This document shows positions 53,157 to 61,851 of a stretch of DNA of 64,000 nt, one piece after another. The translations under genes and the position numbers were made by a program. The notes under the pieces were generated by a model. The model did no database searches. It had not been told where the DNA came from and saw only the letters and a list, made by a program, of their open reading frames with translations. Source of the stretch: Planctomycetia bacterium (GTDB lineage Bacteria > Planctomycetota > Phycisphaerae > UBA1845 > UTPLA1); NCBI GenBank assembly GCA_015075745.1, contig JABTTW010000002.1, positions 248,001 to 312,000 on the forward strand. Reading direction: 5' to 3'. The first letter of the stretch is position 1, and every line of letters begins with the position of its first letter.

Positions 53157-54647
53157 ATGTCCAATCCACTCATCCAGGACCGTGAACCCCCGTCATCCGT
53201 CGAGAAAAAGCTCCCACAGGAGGCCCGTCGCAAGCTCGACCACGCCTTGCGAACAATGAACGGCGCAACCTACCAAGACATCTTCGACCAGTTCCAACTC
53301 GCCGCGCAAGGCATCAGCTTCTCCGCCTTCTACCGCTACGCGCGAAGACGCCGAGCCGTCGCCCGAATCGCCGACCTCGCCGGCGAGGACAGCGCAGACG
53401 GCGCAAAAAGAACCTCTCGAATGCAATCCCGCGCGAGCTCCGAAGCGGCTCGCCGTTTGGCGACGGAAGACCAACCCAGCCACGAAAACCTCGATTCACT
53501 TGAATCCATCATCAGCCGCCGCACCGAATTCGACGACATCCGCCTCGAACACGTCGCCGCGCGTTATGTCTGCAAATACATGATCGGCCTCATCCACAGC
53601 GGCAAAGCGTCGGCGCGGCAGATCGAGCGTCTGGCCAACGCCTACAGCAAGACCGCCAGCGTGCAGATCAACCGCGACCGCATCAATGCTCACATCGAGC
53701 ACCAGCGCGAGCGCATCGAAATCGCCCACAAGTCGCTGCAAATCCGCGCCGAGGCCGTGGCCGCGCGTGCGAAAGACGCCAAGCCCGACGGCGCAAAGAG
53801 CAAAACCAATCAGCACCCCGACGCACCGACCGCCGACGCGCCGTGGGGGCGCAAAGCCGATGGCACTCCGACGACGCGCGAAGAATTCCTCACGCGGCTC
53901 GATCAGGCCGTCGCCGACATCTACGGCCTCGACCTCAAGTACGGCCCCACGCCGATCGTCAAGCGATTCCCCGGCGACCACCTGCCGCCCGATCAGCGCA
54001 CGCCGGAGAACATCGCCGCAGGGCAGCGCGGTTTGCTGCCGCACGAGCTGGAAGGCGAGCGCAAGGCGAAGGAGGACCGCGTGCGCCGCGCCGAGTTCGA
54101 CGCCAGGCGCGACGCCGAAGAAGCGGCGAGCAAAGCCGAGGAGGCCGCGCGCTTCGCCGAAGAGGCCCAGCGCCGCCGCGAGGAATTTGAAAGGCAGGTA
54201 GCGCGCGGGGCCGCGGCGATCGAAGCGAACAAACCGCCCGCGTCGTGCGATTCCGCATCGCCCGGCGACGACATTTCACCCGCATCGCCCGACGCGAATG
54301 AGCCGGCCGCATCTACCAACTCCGCCAAGTACCATCCCGACCCGAGTCCTTCGTGCCACAGTGGCGGCACTCTTAATCTGGCGGGGGAATGTGCGAAGGA
54401 GTCGAGTGCCGACGGTGGGATGAGAACCGCCCGGACTGAAGTCCGGGGCTCTTCGGGTGCCGGCACCGAGGCCCAGCGCCAGGCCAAACTCCGCGCCGAC
54501 CGCCGCGCCGAATGGGAGGAAAAGCACAAAAAGGAATTCCCCGCCCCACAAAAGTGCGAGCGGCCCGACACCCTCGACGATTTGCTCAAACCGAAGGACC
54601 GCACCTGCGACTTGCCCAATTTCTGCGTCGACTGGAAGCACAAGTGA
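53157..54647 (+). CDS. DUF3486 (Mu gp27-like) protein with repeat-derived inserts
   Basis: A 496-residue protein. Residues about 10-70 match the DUF3486/Mu gp27 pattern (PPSSVEKKLPQEARRKLDHA, then ATYQDIFDQF and ISFSAFYRYARRRR), a phage small-terminase-like family with a helix-turn-helix. Residues 92-107 are encoded by a copy of the composite repeat. The middle is helical and charged (KAKEDRVRRAEFDARRDAEE). The C-terminal third is low-complexity and includes a second repeat-like segment near 54355-54465. AAGGAGGA lies 7 bases before ATG 53157, a strong site. No other phage genes are nearby, so it may be a domesticated or solitary prophage relic. Confidence 0.7.
   Translation: MSNPLIQDREPPSSVEKKLPQEARRKLDHALRTMNGATYQDIFDQFQLAAQGISFSAFYRYARRRRAVARIADLAGEDSADGAKRTSRMQSRASSEAARRLATEDQPSHENLDSLESIISRRTEFDDIRLEHVAARYVCKYMIGLIHSGKASARQIERLANAYSKTASVQINRDRINAHIEHQRERIEIAHKSLQIRAEAVAARAKDAKPDGAKSKTNQHPDAPTADAPWGRKADGTPTTREEFLTRLDQAVADIYGLDLKYGPTPIVKRFPGDHLPPDQRTPENIAAGQRGLLPHELEGERKAKEDRVRRAEFDARRDAEEAASKAEEAARFAEEAQRRREEFERQVARGAAAIEANKPPASCDSASPGDDISPASPDANEPAASTNSAKYHPDPSPSCHSGGTLNLAGECAKESSADGGMRTARTEVRGSSGAGTEAQRQAKLRADRRAEWEEKHKKEFPAPQKCERPDTLDDLLKPKDRTCDLPNFCVDWKHK
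53430..53478 (-). repeat. Composite dispersed repeat fragment inside a coding gene
   Basis: CGCGCGAGC...GAAGCGGCTCGCCGTTTGG followed by CGACGGAAGACCAACC is nearly identical to the intergenic copy at 53041-53078 (CGCGCGAGC...GCGGCTTGCCGTTTGG, CGACGGAAAACCAATCC). It keeps the reading frame of the DUF3486 gene and adds about 16 codons. Confidence 0.8.
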
Positions 54648-54701
54648 GGATTCAGCGGTTTACCGGATGAGTGGACGACGCTCCACGGGCGATGCGTTGC
54701 G

Positions 54702-54732
54702 GCCCGCTTCCTGACGGGCGCGGCTCTGATCG
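54702..54732 (+). repeat. Short dispersed GC-rich repeat
   Basis: CCGCTTCCTGACGGGCGCGG, a second copy of the element at 2786-2815, lying between the DUF3486 gene and the pterin dehydratase gene. Confidence 0.6.
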
Positions 54733-54753
54733 TCCGCAGACGCGGCTACAGCT

Positions 54754-55086
54754 TCAGCCCGCCGCAAGTTGGTCGATCTTCGCGGCCAGAATGAAATCGC
54801 TCTCGGTCAGGCCGTCGATCTTGTGGGTCCAGGTGGTGATGCGCACCATGCCCCAGGACAGATAGATGTCAGGGTGATGGCCCTGCTCCTCGGCCAGCGC
54901 GCCGACCTTGTTGACGAAGGCCAGGGCAGTCACGAAGTCGGGAAAGGGAAAGCTGCGAACCAGGTGATGATTCTTCTCGACGCCCCAGCCATTAAGCTGT
55001 CCAAGCAGCTCGCTGACCCGCTCCCGGGCAAGTGGCGGCACGCCTCCCTGACAGGGCACGCACTTCATCGCGGCAAGATCGCTCAT
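54754..55086 (-). CDS. 4a-hydroxytetrahydrobiopterin dehydratase (PCD/DCoH)
   Basis: A 110-residue pterin-4a-carbinolamine dehydratase: GWGVEKNHHLVRSFPFPDF, then EEQGHHPDIYLSWGMVRITT with the His-His-Pro active-site motif, and THKIDGLTESDFILAAKID. It recycles oxidised tetrahydropterin cofactor or replaces a similar folate step; no aromatic amino-acid hydroxylase is in the window. ATG 55086 is chosen because AAGGAGA lies 7 bases upstream; the frame is open further up to 55119. Confidence 0.93.
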   Translation of the reverse strand: MSDLAAMKCVPCQGGVPPLARERVSELLGQLNGWGVEKNHHLVRSFPFPDFVTALAFVNKVGALAEEQGHHPDIYLSWGMVRITTWTHKIDGLTESDFILAAKIDQLAAG

Positions 55087-55146
55087 GGCTGCTCTCCTTT
55101 CGGACGCATCATACCCCACTACGCCGCCCGCGCGAATCGCCGATCG

Positions 55147-56697
55147 CTACCTCGCGGCGGCCGGCCTGTGGACAAGCCGGTAGAGCAGCCCATCCGGCTC
55201 GGTGGTGAAGGCCTCGCGCATCCACTTTGACATGTAGTTGGAGTCCGCCACGGCCGACCACGCCGCGCCGCGATCGACAAACGCCGAAATCGCCGCGACC
55301 GTCGGCTCAAGCCTCGGCGGATCGGGCTCGATGTCCCAGGCCCCGAACAGCACCACATCCGGCTCGACGCGCCAGATATCGCGGGCATAAATGAGGGCGT
55401 TGATGATAGTGGTGTCGGCATAGATGAGCCCATCGGGAGCGGCTCGCTCAAGGGCTTCGCGCACGTATCGCTCGGTGCCGCGATAACCGTTCTTGCGCGG
55501 GCGGATGAAGTATTCGTAGTTGTCGCGGTAGGCGACTTCGCGCGACACGCCGATGGACACCTTGCGGGCGCTCATCACCGGCGGCGCGAATTCATAGACG
55601 GCGACCGGAAGCATCGCCAGGACAAGACACGACGTGCGCATCGCCGACGAGGCCTGGATCACCTGCGCCGCACCGATCCCAATAAAGAGGGAGACGAGTG
55701 CATAGCACGGCGTGAAGAAGGCGAACTGATCGGGCACGGTATAGCGAAAGGCAAAGACGAATGCGACGACGAACATCCCGCCGGCGAGCCAGGCAATCCA
55801 CCGCAAGGACGCCGCGCGCAGGGCCGCCGCGAAACCGACGGGGGCAAGGAGGATGATCGGCGTGGGAAAGTTGAGGCCGAAGTAGATAACGGAGTTACGT
55901 ATCTGCCGCAGCCACGGGAAGGAATAGGCGAGGACATGCTCGGCGCGATGCGGCGGCCCAACGAGCGCCTCGCGGAAGACCTCCACGAAAGGCCGACCGG
56001 CCAAAAGCTCCAAGCCAATAATGTACAGGTACAGCGAACTGCCGACGGCCAGCGCGGCAAGAATGCCAACGGCGTGCGCGGGCTTCAGCAGGCGCTGACG
56101 CGCGGCCCAGTAAAGCAGGCCGGCATAGGCGGGCCAGTGGAGAATGGCCATGAGATGGTTGGAGAGGTTGAGCCCATTGACGAGGGCGGCGAGGACGAGC
56201 CACTTGATTTGCCGGGTGCGCATGAGGCGTTCGATGAGGCAAAGCTCGGCGAAGAGGCCGACGGTGTAGAGGTTGTAGACCTCGGCGATGACGGAGTGGG
56301 TCCAGAAGGTGTGACTGATGGCGAGGGAGATGACGCCGATGAGGCCGGCCCAGATGCTGGAGGTGAGGCTGTAGAGCAAGTCGGCCAATAGCGCGAGGGC
56401 AACGGCGCCGCAGAGGGCGGAGAAAAGATTCACGCGAAAGGCGGACTCGCCGAGCGGCAGGAAGGCGACGAGCTTGGCCAGCACGATGTAGAGCGGATGG
56501 GCCAGCGGCAGGCCGATATCGCCGGCGAGGTTGAAGCGCTCGACGCGATACTGAAACATGGCGCTGTCCTGCCAGAGAAGGCCGGGCGCGCAGGTGAAAT
56601 AGTAAAGGGCGAACGAGCCGAAGAGGCAGGAGAGGACGAGACGAACGCGGAGTGATCGATGACGGGCGGGGTCTGAGATCGGACCGGTGTCGGCCAT
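55147..56697 (-). CDS. DUF2723 multi-pass membrane protein (O-mannosyltransferase-like)
   Basis: A 516-residue membrane protein with about 10-11 helices and a soluble C-terminal domain. The N-terminus CAPGLLWQDSAMFQYRVERF, then GLPLAHPLYIVLAKLVAFLP and HSVIAEVYNLYTVG, matches the DUF2723 family, related in layout to GT-C glycosyltransferases that use lipid-linked sugars. The Asp in WQDSAMF sits where GT-C enzymes keep their catalytic Asp. ATG 56697 follows the ACP gene by 19 bases, so it is probably in the same operon. A role in glycosylating an envelope polymer or protein is an inference. Confidence 0.82.
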   Translation of the reverse strand: MADTGPISDPARHRSLRVRLVLSCLFGSFALYYFTCAPGLLWQDSAMFQYRVERFNLAGDIGLPLAHPLYIVLAKLVAFLPLGESAFRVNLFSALCGAVALALLADLLYSLTSSIWAGLIGVISLAISHTFWTHSVIAEVYNLYTVGLFAELCLIERLMRTRQIKWLVLAALVNGLNLSNHLMAILHWPAYAGLLYWAARQRLLKPAHAVGILAALAVGSSLYLYIIGLELLAGRPFVEVFREALVGPPHRAEHVLAYSFPWLRQIRNSVIYFGLNFPTPIILLAPVGFAAALRAASLRWIAWLAGGMFVVAFVFAFRYTVPDQFAFFTPCYALVSLFIGIGAAQVIQASSAMRTSCLVLAMLPVAVYEFAPPVMSARKVSIGVSREVAYRDNYEYFIRPRKNGYRGTERYVREALERAAPDGLIYADTTIINALIYARDIWRVEPDVVLFGAWDIEPDPPRLEPTVAAISAFVDRGAAWSAVADSNYMSKWMREAFTTEPDGLLYRLVHRPAAAR

Positions 56698-56716
56698 GAC
56701 GGAGGAACCCGACGGG

Positions 56717-56959
56717 CTAGACTTCGACGCCGTGATCACGCAGCAGGTCCTTGAGCTTGAGGACGGACTGGTACTCGGCGAGGTCCTGTGCGACGAGGGA
56801 GACGCCAAACTCCTGCTCGAGTGCGCCGACGAGGTTGATCTGATTGAGCGAATCCCAGGTGTCGATCTGATCGGGGGTGAGCTTGTCGGTGACCTCCTGC
56901 GGCTCGCAGCCGAGGATGGCGCTGACGGTCTGGGCGAAGCGCTCTTGATTCTGAGACAT
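56717..56959 (-). CDS. Acyl carrier protein
   Basis: An 80-residue ACP with the phosphopantetheine site WDSLNQINLV (Ser37), preceded by LTPDQIDT. It differs from the standard fatty-acid ACP (DSLD), having DSLN, and looks like the ACPs that partner FkbH-like enzymes. GGAGG lies about 10 bases before ATG 56959. The FkbH-like gene stops only 2 bases before its start, which supports a functional pair. Confidence 0.9.
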   Translation of the reverse strand: MSQNQERFAQTVSAILGCEPQEVTDKLTPDQIDTWDSLNQINLVGALEQEFGVSLVAQDLAEYQSVLKLKDLLRDHGVEV

Positions 56960-56961
56960 AC

Positions 56962-58818
56962 TTAGGAGACCTCCGTGGCCGGATGCTGAATCGCGATCCA
57001 GTCCGGTATAGTCGTATCGACGTTTGGCAATGAGAGAATCCACTCGTCGGGCGCGCTATCGGGGGAATTGGCGGCGAAACCACAGGATTTGTAGAAGCCG
57101 GCGAATGGCTTGTTCTTGGTCGTGGGCACGAACTGTCCGACGAGTCGGGTGGCGCCGGCGGATTTGGCGCGGCCGGCGATCCAGTTGACGAAAGCCTGCT
57201 CGACGGTTCGGCCGAGGATGCGGCAGCTCATGAGGAGCTGGTGCAGGACCCACTCGTGCGGCGACTTGCGGACGATGGCGAGGCCGACGACGCCGCTGTC
57301 GCCGAAGCGATCCTCGAGGGCGAGGGTGATGACTTCGTGATCGCCGGATGTCATGAATCGGCGGATGTCATCTTCGCTGCACCGGATGGTGTGCATGTTG
57401 AACTGGTTGGTGCGGTTGGTCATCTGCGCGGCGCGGGAGATCTGCGAGGACTGGTTGACGCCGAAGGTGACTTTCATGGCCAGTTGGCGGTAGAAGGTGG
57501 GCATGTCGACGACGGCGGACTGCAACTGGCGGCGGCCGGACTCGGCGCGGTAGAGCTCGCCGCGGGCGCGGTCTTCGGCGGAGACGCTGAACTGATCGAA
57601 GCAGTCCAGAGCCTCGACGACGGCGGCGTAGCGGGCGGGCTCCTTCGGCAGACAAACTGTCAACACCTGGGGCAGGGCCTCGCGCATGAGGGCGCACTCG
57701 ACGTCGCTGTCGTCGAGGAAGACGAAGCTGTCGATGCCGAGGTTGAGATCGGCGGCCATCTCCTGAAGGTTTTGCGGCTTGGGGTTCCAGTTGACGCGCA
57801 TGGCGGCGAAATGCTTTTCGCGGAGGACCATGTTGGGGTGGGTCTTTAGGGCCTCTTCGACGATGCCGGGCTGATTTTTGCTGGCGATGCAGAGGACGAT
57901 GCCGCGGTGGTAGAGGTCGAGGACGCGCTTCTGGAAGGCGACGAAGGCGCTACCGGGGTAGTCGGGGCCGAGTGCAATGCCATCGACACCGACATCGCCG
58001 ATGACGCCGCCCCAGAGTGTGTTGTCGGCATCGAGAACGAGGACCTTTTTGGTGAGGCCGTACATGGGACGGAGGTAGCGGACGATGAAGCCGGCGAAGG
58101 GCCAGTAGTGCTCGGCGGCGACGGGGATGCGGCCGTAGAGGGCCATGCGGCGGTCTTCCCAGGTTGCGCGGCCTTGAGCGGCGATGAGGGCGTCGTAGTC
58201 GAGGACGTGAGCATTGGCGATGGCGGCAGCGATGGCATCGAGCGATTCGTTGGCGGTGCGGATCAACTGCGATTGAGAGTTTGCGGCGGCGCGGTCGGCG
58301 ATTCCGAGGGCGGGGGCGACGGGGGTCTCGTAGTTGAGGATGAGCAAGTGGGCCTGGGAGTGCTGGCGGAATGACATCAGGGCGGACTTGAAGCGCGCGA
58401 GCCAGTCGTCGAGCGTCGCCTTTGCTTCTTCAGGGGCAAGGCTGTTGAAGGAGTCGTAGAGGGCGGGGCAGACATCGCGGAGGCGGACGGCGATGAGCAC
58501 GACGTCGGGGTTGAAGGAGGCGACGCCGGACTGGGGGTTGATCAGTTCCTGGTCGATCTGGCCGTAGGGGGCGACGTGGATTTGCAGATGGAGGCCGGCG
58601 CGGAGGGCCTGCAATTCCAGGGGGGTTTTGAGGAAATCGATGGTGAAGGACGAGACGCACGCCAGGCGCTTGTGGACGGCGGCGAGGGACGAGGCGATCG
58701 GGGCGATACGTCGCGCGGCGGTGTTGATGTTGACGAGGGTCGGCTGTGCGTCGACGGCATCTAGGAGCTTTACCGCTTCGACGTGCGTCAGAGTCTGTGA
58801 TGGCAAATGGGTCTTCAT
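56962..58818 (-). CDS. FkbH-like HAD-IIIC family enzyme with C-terminal GNAT-like domain
   Basis: A 618-residue protein. Residues about 1-250 form an SGNH-like or linker N-terminal region; residues about 255-380 are the HAD-IIIC domain with LVLDADNTLWGGVIGDVG and FLDDSDVECALMREALPQV; residues about 450-610 form a GNAT-like domain (ALEDRFGDSGVVGLAIVRKS, GFYKSCGF). FkbH enzymes load a C3 unit from 1,3-bisphosphoglycerate onto an ACP to make glyceryl-ACP. With the ACP next door, this could supply a glyceryl or similar acyl group for envelope decoration (inference). The start is ATG 58818; the open frame extends to 58896. Confidence 0.85.
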   Translation of the reverse strand: MKTHLPSQTLTHVEAVKLLDAVDAQPTLVNINTAARRIAPIASSLAAVHKRLACVSSFTIDFLKTPLELQALRAGLHLQIHVAPYGQIDQELINPQSGVASFNPDVVLIAVRLRDVCPALYDSFNSLAPEEAKATLDDWLARFKSALMSFRQHSQAHLLILNYETPVAPALGIADRAAANSQSQLIRTANESLDAIAAAIANAHVLDYDALIAAQGRATWEDRRMALYGRIPVAAEHYWPFAGFIVRYLRPMYGLTKKVLVLDADNTLWGGVIGDVGVDGIALGPDYPGSAFVAFQKRVLDLYHRGIVLCIASKNQPGIVEEALKTHPNMVLREKHFAAMRVNWNPKPQNLQEMAADLNLGIDSFVFLDDSDVECALMREALPQVLTVCLPKEPARYAAVVEALDCFDQFSVSAEDRARGELYRAESGRRQLQSAVVDMPTFYRQLAMKVTFGVNQSSQISRAAQMTNRTNQFNMHTIRCSEDDIRRFMTSGDHEVITLALEDRFGDSGVVGLAIVRKSPHEWVLHQLLMSCRILGRTVEQAFVNWIAGRAKSAGATRLVGQFVPTTKNKPFAGFYKSCGFAANSPDSAPDEWILSLPNVDTTIPDWIAIQHPATEVS

Positions 58819-58840
58819 GTGACGGGTCAGCGAACGAGGC

Positions 58841-59287
58841 TCATGACCTGGGTGCAGCGGTCTGGTCCCCCGATTCTCGATTTGAACCGGCCTCAATCAA
58901 CTCGAACATCATTCCCTGAAATACCACAAAGGCGACGCGCCGGCCACCAAATGCGACGGCCGGCTTGGGATGCGACACGAGACGTGCCTGGGTGGTCGAG
59001 AGCCTGCGAAGCTGGGCATCGAGGTCGGGTACTTCATAGGCAACATGATAGATGGCGACGCCTCGTTTGAGGACAGGATCAAGCGGACAAGGATCGGCCG
59101 CCGGGGCGAGCAATTCGATCCGCAGTCCTGCCACCGTTACAAACTGAATCAACACGCCCTGTACGGGATCGCGAACGATCTCTGAATCGATTTGCGCGCC
59201 GAACAAAGCGGCGAGTTGTTCCGTCGCGGCGCTTAGTTCCCGTACGGCAACGCCGACATGGTGAAAAACTCCGTCAAAGAGATCCAT
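58841..59287 (-). CDS. VOC family protein (methylmalonyl-CoA epimerase/glyoxalase-like)
   Basis: A 148-residue vicinal-oxygen-chelate protein: GVFHHVGVAVRELSAATEQL (metal-ligand His), IELLAPAA (Glu), YHVAYEVPDLDAQLRRL (His) and MMFELIEAG (Glu) give a complete two-module metal-ligand set. The layout resembles methylmalonyl-CoA epimerase, but the locus context (ACP, FkbH) suggests another acyl substrate. It is located between the acyltransferase-GNAT fusion and the FkbH-like gene, with gaps of 6 and 22 bases. Confidence 0.85.
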   Translation of the reverse strand: MDLFDGVFHHVGVAVRELSAATEQLAALFGAQIDSEIVRDPVQGVLIQFVTVAGLRIELLAPAADPCPLDPVLKRGVAIYHVAYEVPDLDAQLRRLSTTQARLVSHPKPAVAFGGRRVAFVVFQGMMFELIEAGSNRESGDQTAAPRS

Positions 59288-59293
59288 GGACCA

Positions 59294-60949
59294 TCACCCA
59301 TTCCCGGAGCCGCATGCCGAATCCGGCTCGCCGCGCAGGACGGCATCAACGATGTCGCCGTCCGGACGATCCTGCTCCTTTTTTTTGTCGAACTCTCCGG
59401 ACCCGATCGTGTTTGCATCGAATCGATAACAAGCGGACCACGCCCCCCTTAGAACAAACTTGAAGAGGCACTGGCCGCCATACTTTTCATAGAAGGAGAG
59501 GCCTTCGGGATTGTCGGTAAAGACGAGATACGAATCGACCTTGTTTGCAGCCATCTTCTCCGACCACACCTTGAGAAATCTGCGACCGACGCCCGCGCGG
59601 CGTAACTCGGGTGACACCACGATGGAGAGGAGTTCAGCCGGCTCGCGGAACTTCTTCGACAGGCTTTTCTTTTTCAGAGCGCGGAGTATGGCAAATGGAT
59701 TGAGCCGGAAGGTGAGAAATCGCCATAACGCTTGAAGCCGGACGACGCCGCTGCGATGCGACTTCTCGAACAACTTTCGATCAGCGGCACAGCCGAGAAA
59801 GCCGCAGACTTTTCCATCCAGTTCGGCGACCCACAAGGAAGCGCCGCGACTGGTGATCATGGCGACATAATAGTCAAATACAAAAGTTCGGCCGAGTTGG
59901 GTGGTGATGCCCTGGGGGAACGCCTCAAAATGGAGGTCAACGACCTGTGCGATGGTTGCGACATCGTCGGCGCTGCCTACCTCACGGATCACGGGAATAC
60001 CGCGGGTGTGTGGCGACTCGTTCCAGAAGGGATCGAAGTCGGTCAGCGCGGAGTTCATCGCAAGTTTCGGACTTGCTCGCCGCGGGCGACGCCAGCCGAT
60101 TTGTTTGGCGCGTCCCGGCCCGGCGACGTTTGCAAAGGGGGGGACACTCTTCCAAATCTCCGTCGAAGAGTGAACCACCGCGCCCTTTCCGATTCTCACG
60201 CCGGGCATGATGCGCGTCATCATGCCGAGGAAGGCATACTCCTCGACGATGATCGGTTTTTCGATGACGTACTGCTGATCGGGCGGGGCACGATGGGACA
60301 TGCTGATCAATTGGCCGGGGTCTTGAGGCAACTCGATGGTGTTTGTGGCGCTATAGAGATGTGCCATCGCCGAGACGCCGACATAATCCTTGATGACCAC
60401 GGTTCCTCGTCCGGCGATGTGCACGCCGGGGCCCAGGTGGACGTGATTGCCGATTTTGATAGAGCCTTTCTGGCGATGGCGGCGCTCGCCCGCGGCGAGT
60501 CGCACGTTGGTATCAATATGGCAGCAAGAACCGATGGACACGGCGGCAGGCCCCCAAATCTCGACATTCTGATCGATGATGGTGTTTTGTCCGAGGTACC
60601 CTAGTTTTGCCTTCCAGTAGCAGGCTCGCAGAAAAAAGCCGACCGCATTTCTGGAAAACACTCTGGCGATCGTTTCCAGAAGGCTAGAAGTGATTGGGAT
60701 CCATGCCAGGACCATGATGCATGCCTGGGCGATCGCCATAAGGCTCTGAGCGAGCATTCCGACGATGATCCAGCCGGTCGATTGGCTGATTCTGTCCGGA
60801 TCGGCCACTTTGCCCTGCAGCGTGGCCAGAATGAAATCATGTGTGTAGACGAGCCAACCTCGGGGATGTTTTTTTCGGGCGGGAACATACCATTCGGCCG
60901 CGATCAGCCTGGGCATGTACTGTTGTTCGGGTTGCGTCCGATCGCTCAT
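59294..60949 (-). CDS. Fusion of a LbH (hexapeptide) acyltransferase and a GNAT acyltransferase
   Basis: A 551-residue fusion. Residues about 1-110 include membrane-associated helices (GWIIVGMLAQSLMAIAQACI). Residues about 110-290 are a left-handed beta-helix acyltransferase with hexapeptide repeats (IGSCCHIDTNVRLAAGERRH, IKIGNHVHLGPGVHIAGRGT, VGVSAMAHL), similar to polysaccharide O-acetyltransferases. Residues about 320-510 are a GNAT domain (LSIVVSPELRRAGVGRRFL is the acyl-CoA loop, VFTDNPEGLSFYEKYG). Two acyltransferases in one chain next to an ACP/FkbH pair is unusual. Its start overlaps the stop of the deacetylase gene (ATGA). Confidence 0.82.
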   Translation of the reverse strand: MSDRTQPEQQYMPRLIAAEWYVPARKKHPRGWLVYTHDFILATLQGKVADPDRISQSTGWIIVGMLAQSLMAIAQACIMVLAWIPITSSLLETIARVFSRNAVGFFLRACYWKAKLGYLGQNTIIDQNVEIWGPAAVSIGSCCHIDTNVRLAAGERRHRQKGSIKIGNHVHLGPGVHIAGRGTVVIKDYVGVSAMAHLYSATNTIELPQDPGQLISMSHRAPPDQQYVIEKPIIVEEYAFLGMMTRIMPGVRIGKGAVVHSSTEIWKSVPPFANVAGPGRAKQIGWRRPRRASPKLAMNSALTDFDPFWNESPHTRGIPVIREVGSADDVATIAQVVDLHFEAFPQGITTQLGRTFVFDYYVAMITSRGASLWVAELDGKVCGFLGCAADRKLFEKSHRSGVVRLQALWRFLTFRLNPFAILRALKKKSLSKKFREPAELLSIVVSPELRRAGVGRRFLKVWSEKMAANKVDSYLVFTDNPEGLSFYEKYGGQCLFKFVLRGAWSACYRFDANTIGSGEFDKKKEQDRPDGDIVDAVLRGEPDSACGSGNG

Positions 60950-61851
60950 GCGCGGGCTCGTTGTTGTTGAGACGGTTGCGTTCCACGAGGGCCGGCGTGA
61001 GCCAGCACATCCGAGATAATTTCACGGAGCGGCGCGAAAGAAAAACGTCTCAGGAGCGCCCGAACCTTTGCCTCGACATGGCTCCGATTCCTCAATTGCA
61101 ATTTGTGGAATTTCATCACCGTCAGTTGCCGATCCGCGGAGAGATGAGACATCTGAATCGGTGGACAATCCGTTTCGATCTCATAGGGGTGAAGATACAC
61201 GATAGCAGGACGATGTCGAGCCACCTGGCCTATCGCGTATTGCGTCACGAATCCTGGAAAGTGACGGAGGTATCCGCCCCCGCAGGAGGGGAAACGCCGG
61301 CCGAAGATGCTGACGGTTGAGAGCGGGGCTTCGATGATGCGGCGACCGCCCTCGAGCTGCATTTCGTGGATGTCGAGGGGAAAGCCGGGCCAGCCGTATC
61401 TGCTTCCCTTGATTGGATAAATGCTGGAGTCGTATTCAAAGCCGACATCGGCGAGGACTTCGAGGGCCCAGCTTGTTTCGGGCATGATGGAGAATGCCGG
61501 GGCGCGATGGCCGGAGACGGGCGCGCCGGCGATGTCCTCGATGAGGGCCTTGGCGTCGGCGACCTCGCGGCGAAAGGAGTCGGGATTCAATTTGAAGACC
61601 TGACGATGGTAGTAGCCGTGGACGCCGAGTTCATGGCCGGCGGCGGCGATCTCACGGATGAGATCGGGAAAGGCCTCGGCGACTTCACCGAGCACGAAGC
61701 AGGTACAGCGCACGTCACGCTCGGCGAGCCAGCCCAACATGCGGCGCGTGTTTCTGACCACGGCGTCGGTCGGGGGTCCATCGCGCTCGAGCCAATCACG
61801 GCCGAAGACGCTGTGGTAGTCCTCGACATCAATGGTCATCGCGTGGATCAT
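60946..61851 (-). CDS. Polysaccharide deacetylase (NodB, PEP-CTERM/exosortase-locus type)
   Basis: A 301-residue NodB-fold deacetylase. MTIDVEDYHSV is the hallmark of the subfamily found in exosortase/exopolysaccharide loci; AAAGHELGVHGYYHRQVFKL carries the metal-binding H-x3-H, and SGHRAPAFSIM is motif 3. It removes N-acetyl groups from an exopolysaccharide. ATG 61851 or 61839 could be the start. It heads the minus-strand envelope operon that runs down to the pterin dehydratase. It fits with the three PEP-CTERM proteins in this window. Confidence 0.88.
   Translation of the reverse strand: MIHAMTIDVEDYHSVFGRDWLERDGPPTDAVVRNTRRMLGWLAERDVRCTCFVLGEVAEAFPDLIREIAAAGHELGVHGYYHRQVFKLNPDSFRREVADAKALIEDIAGAPVSGHRAPAFSIMPETSWALEVLADVGFEYDSSIYPIKGSRYGWPGFPLDIHEMQLEGGRRIIEAPLSTVSIFGRRFPSCGGGYLRHFPGFVTQYAIGQVARHRPAIVYLHPYEIETDCPPIQMSHLSADRQLTVMKFHKLQLRNRSHVEAKVRALLRRFSFAPLREIISDVLAHAGPRGTQPSQQQRARA

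Noticed and set aside
52403..53185. 260-codon plus-strand open frame upstream of the DUF3486 gene
   Set aside because: It consists of the translated dispersed repeats (duplicated blocks within one frame) and has no ribosome site.
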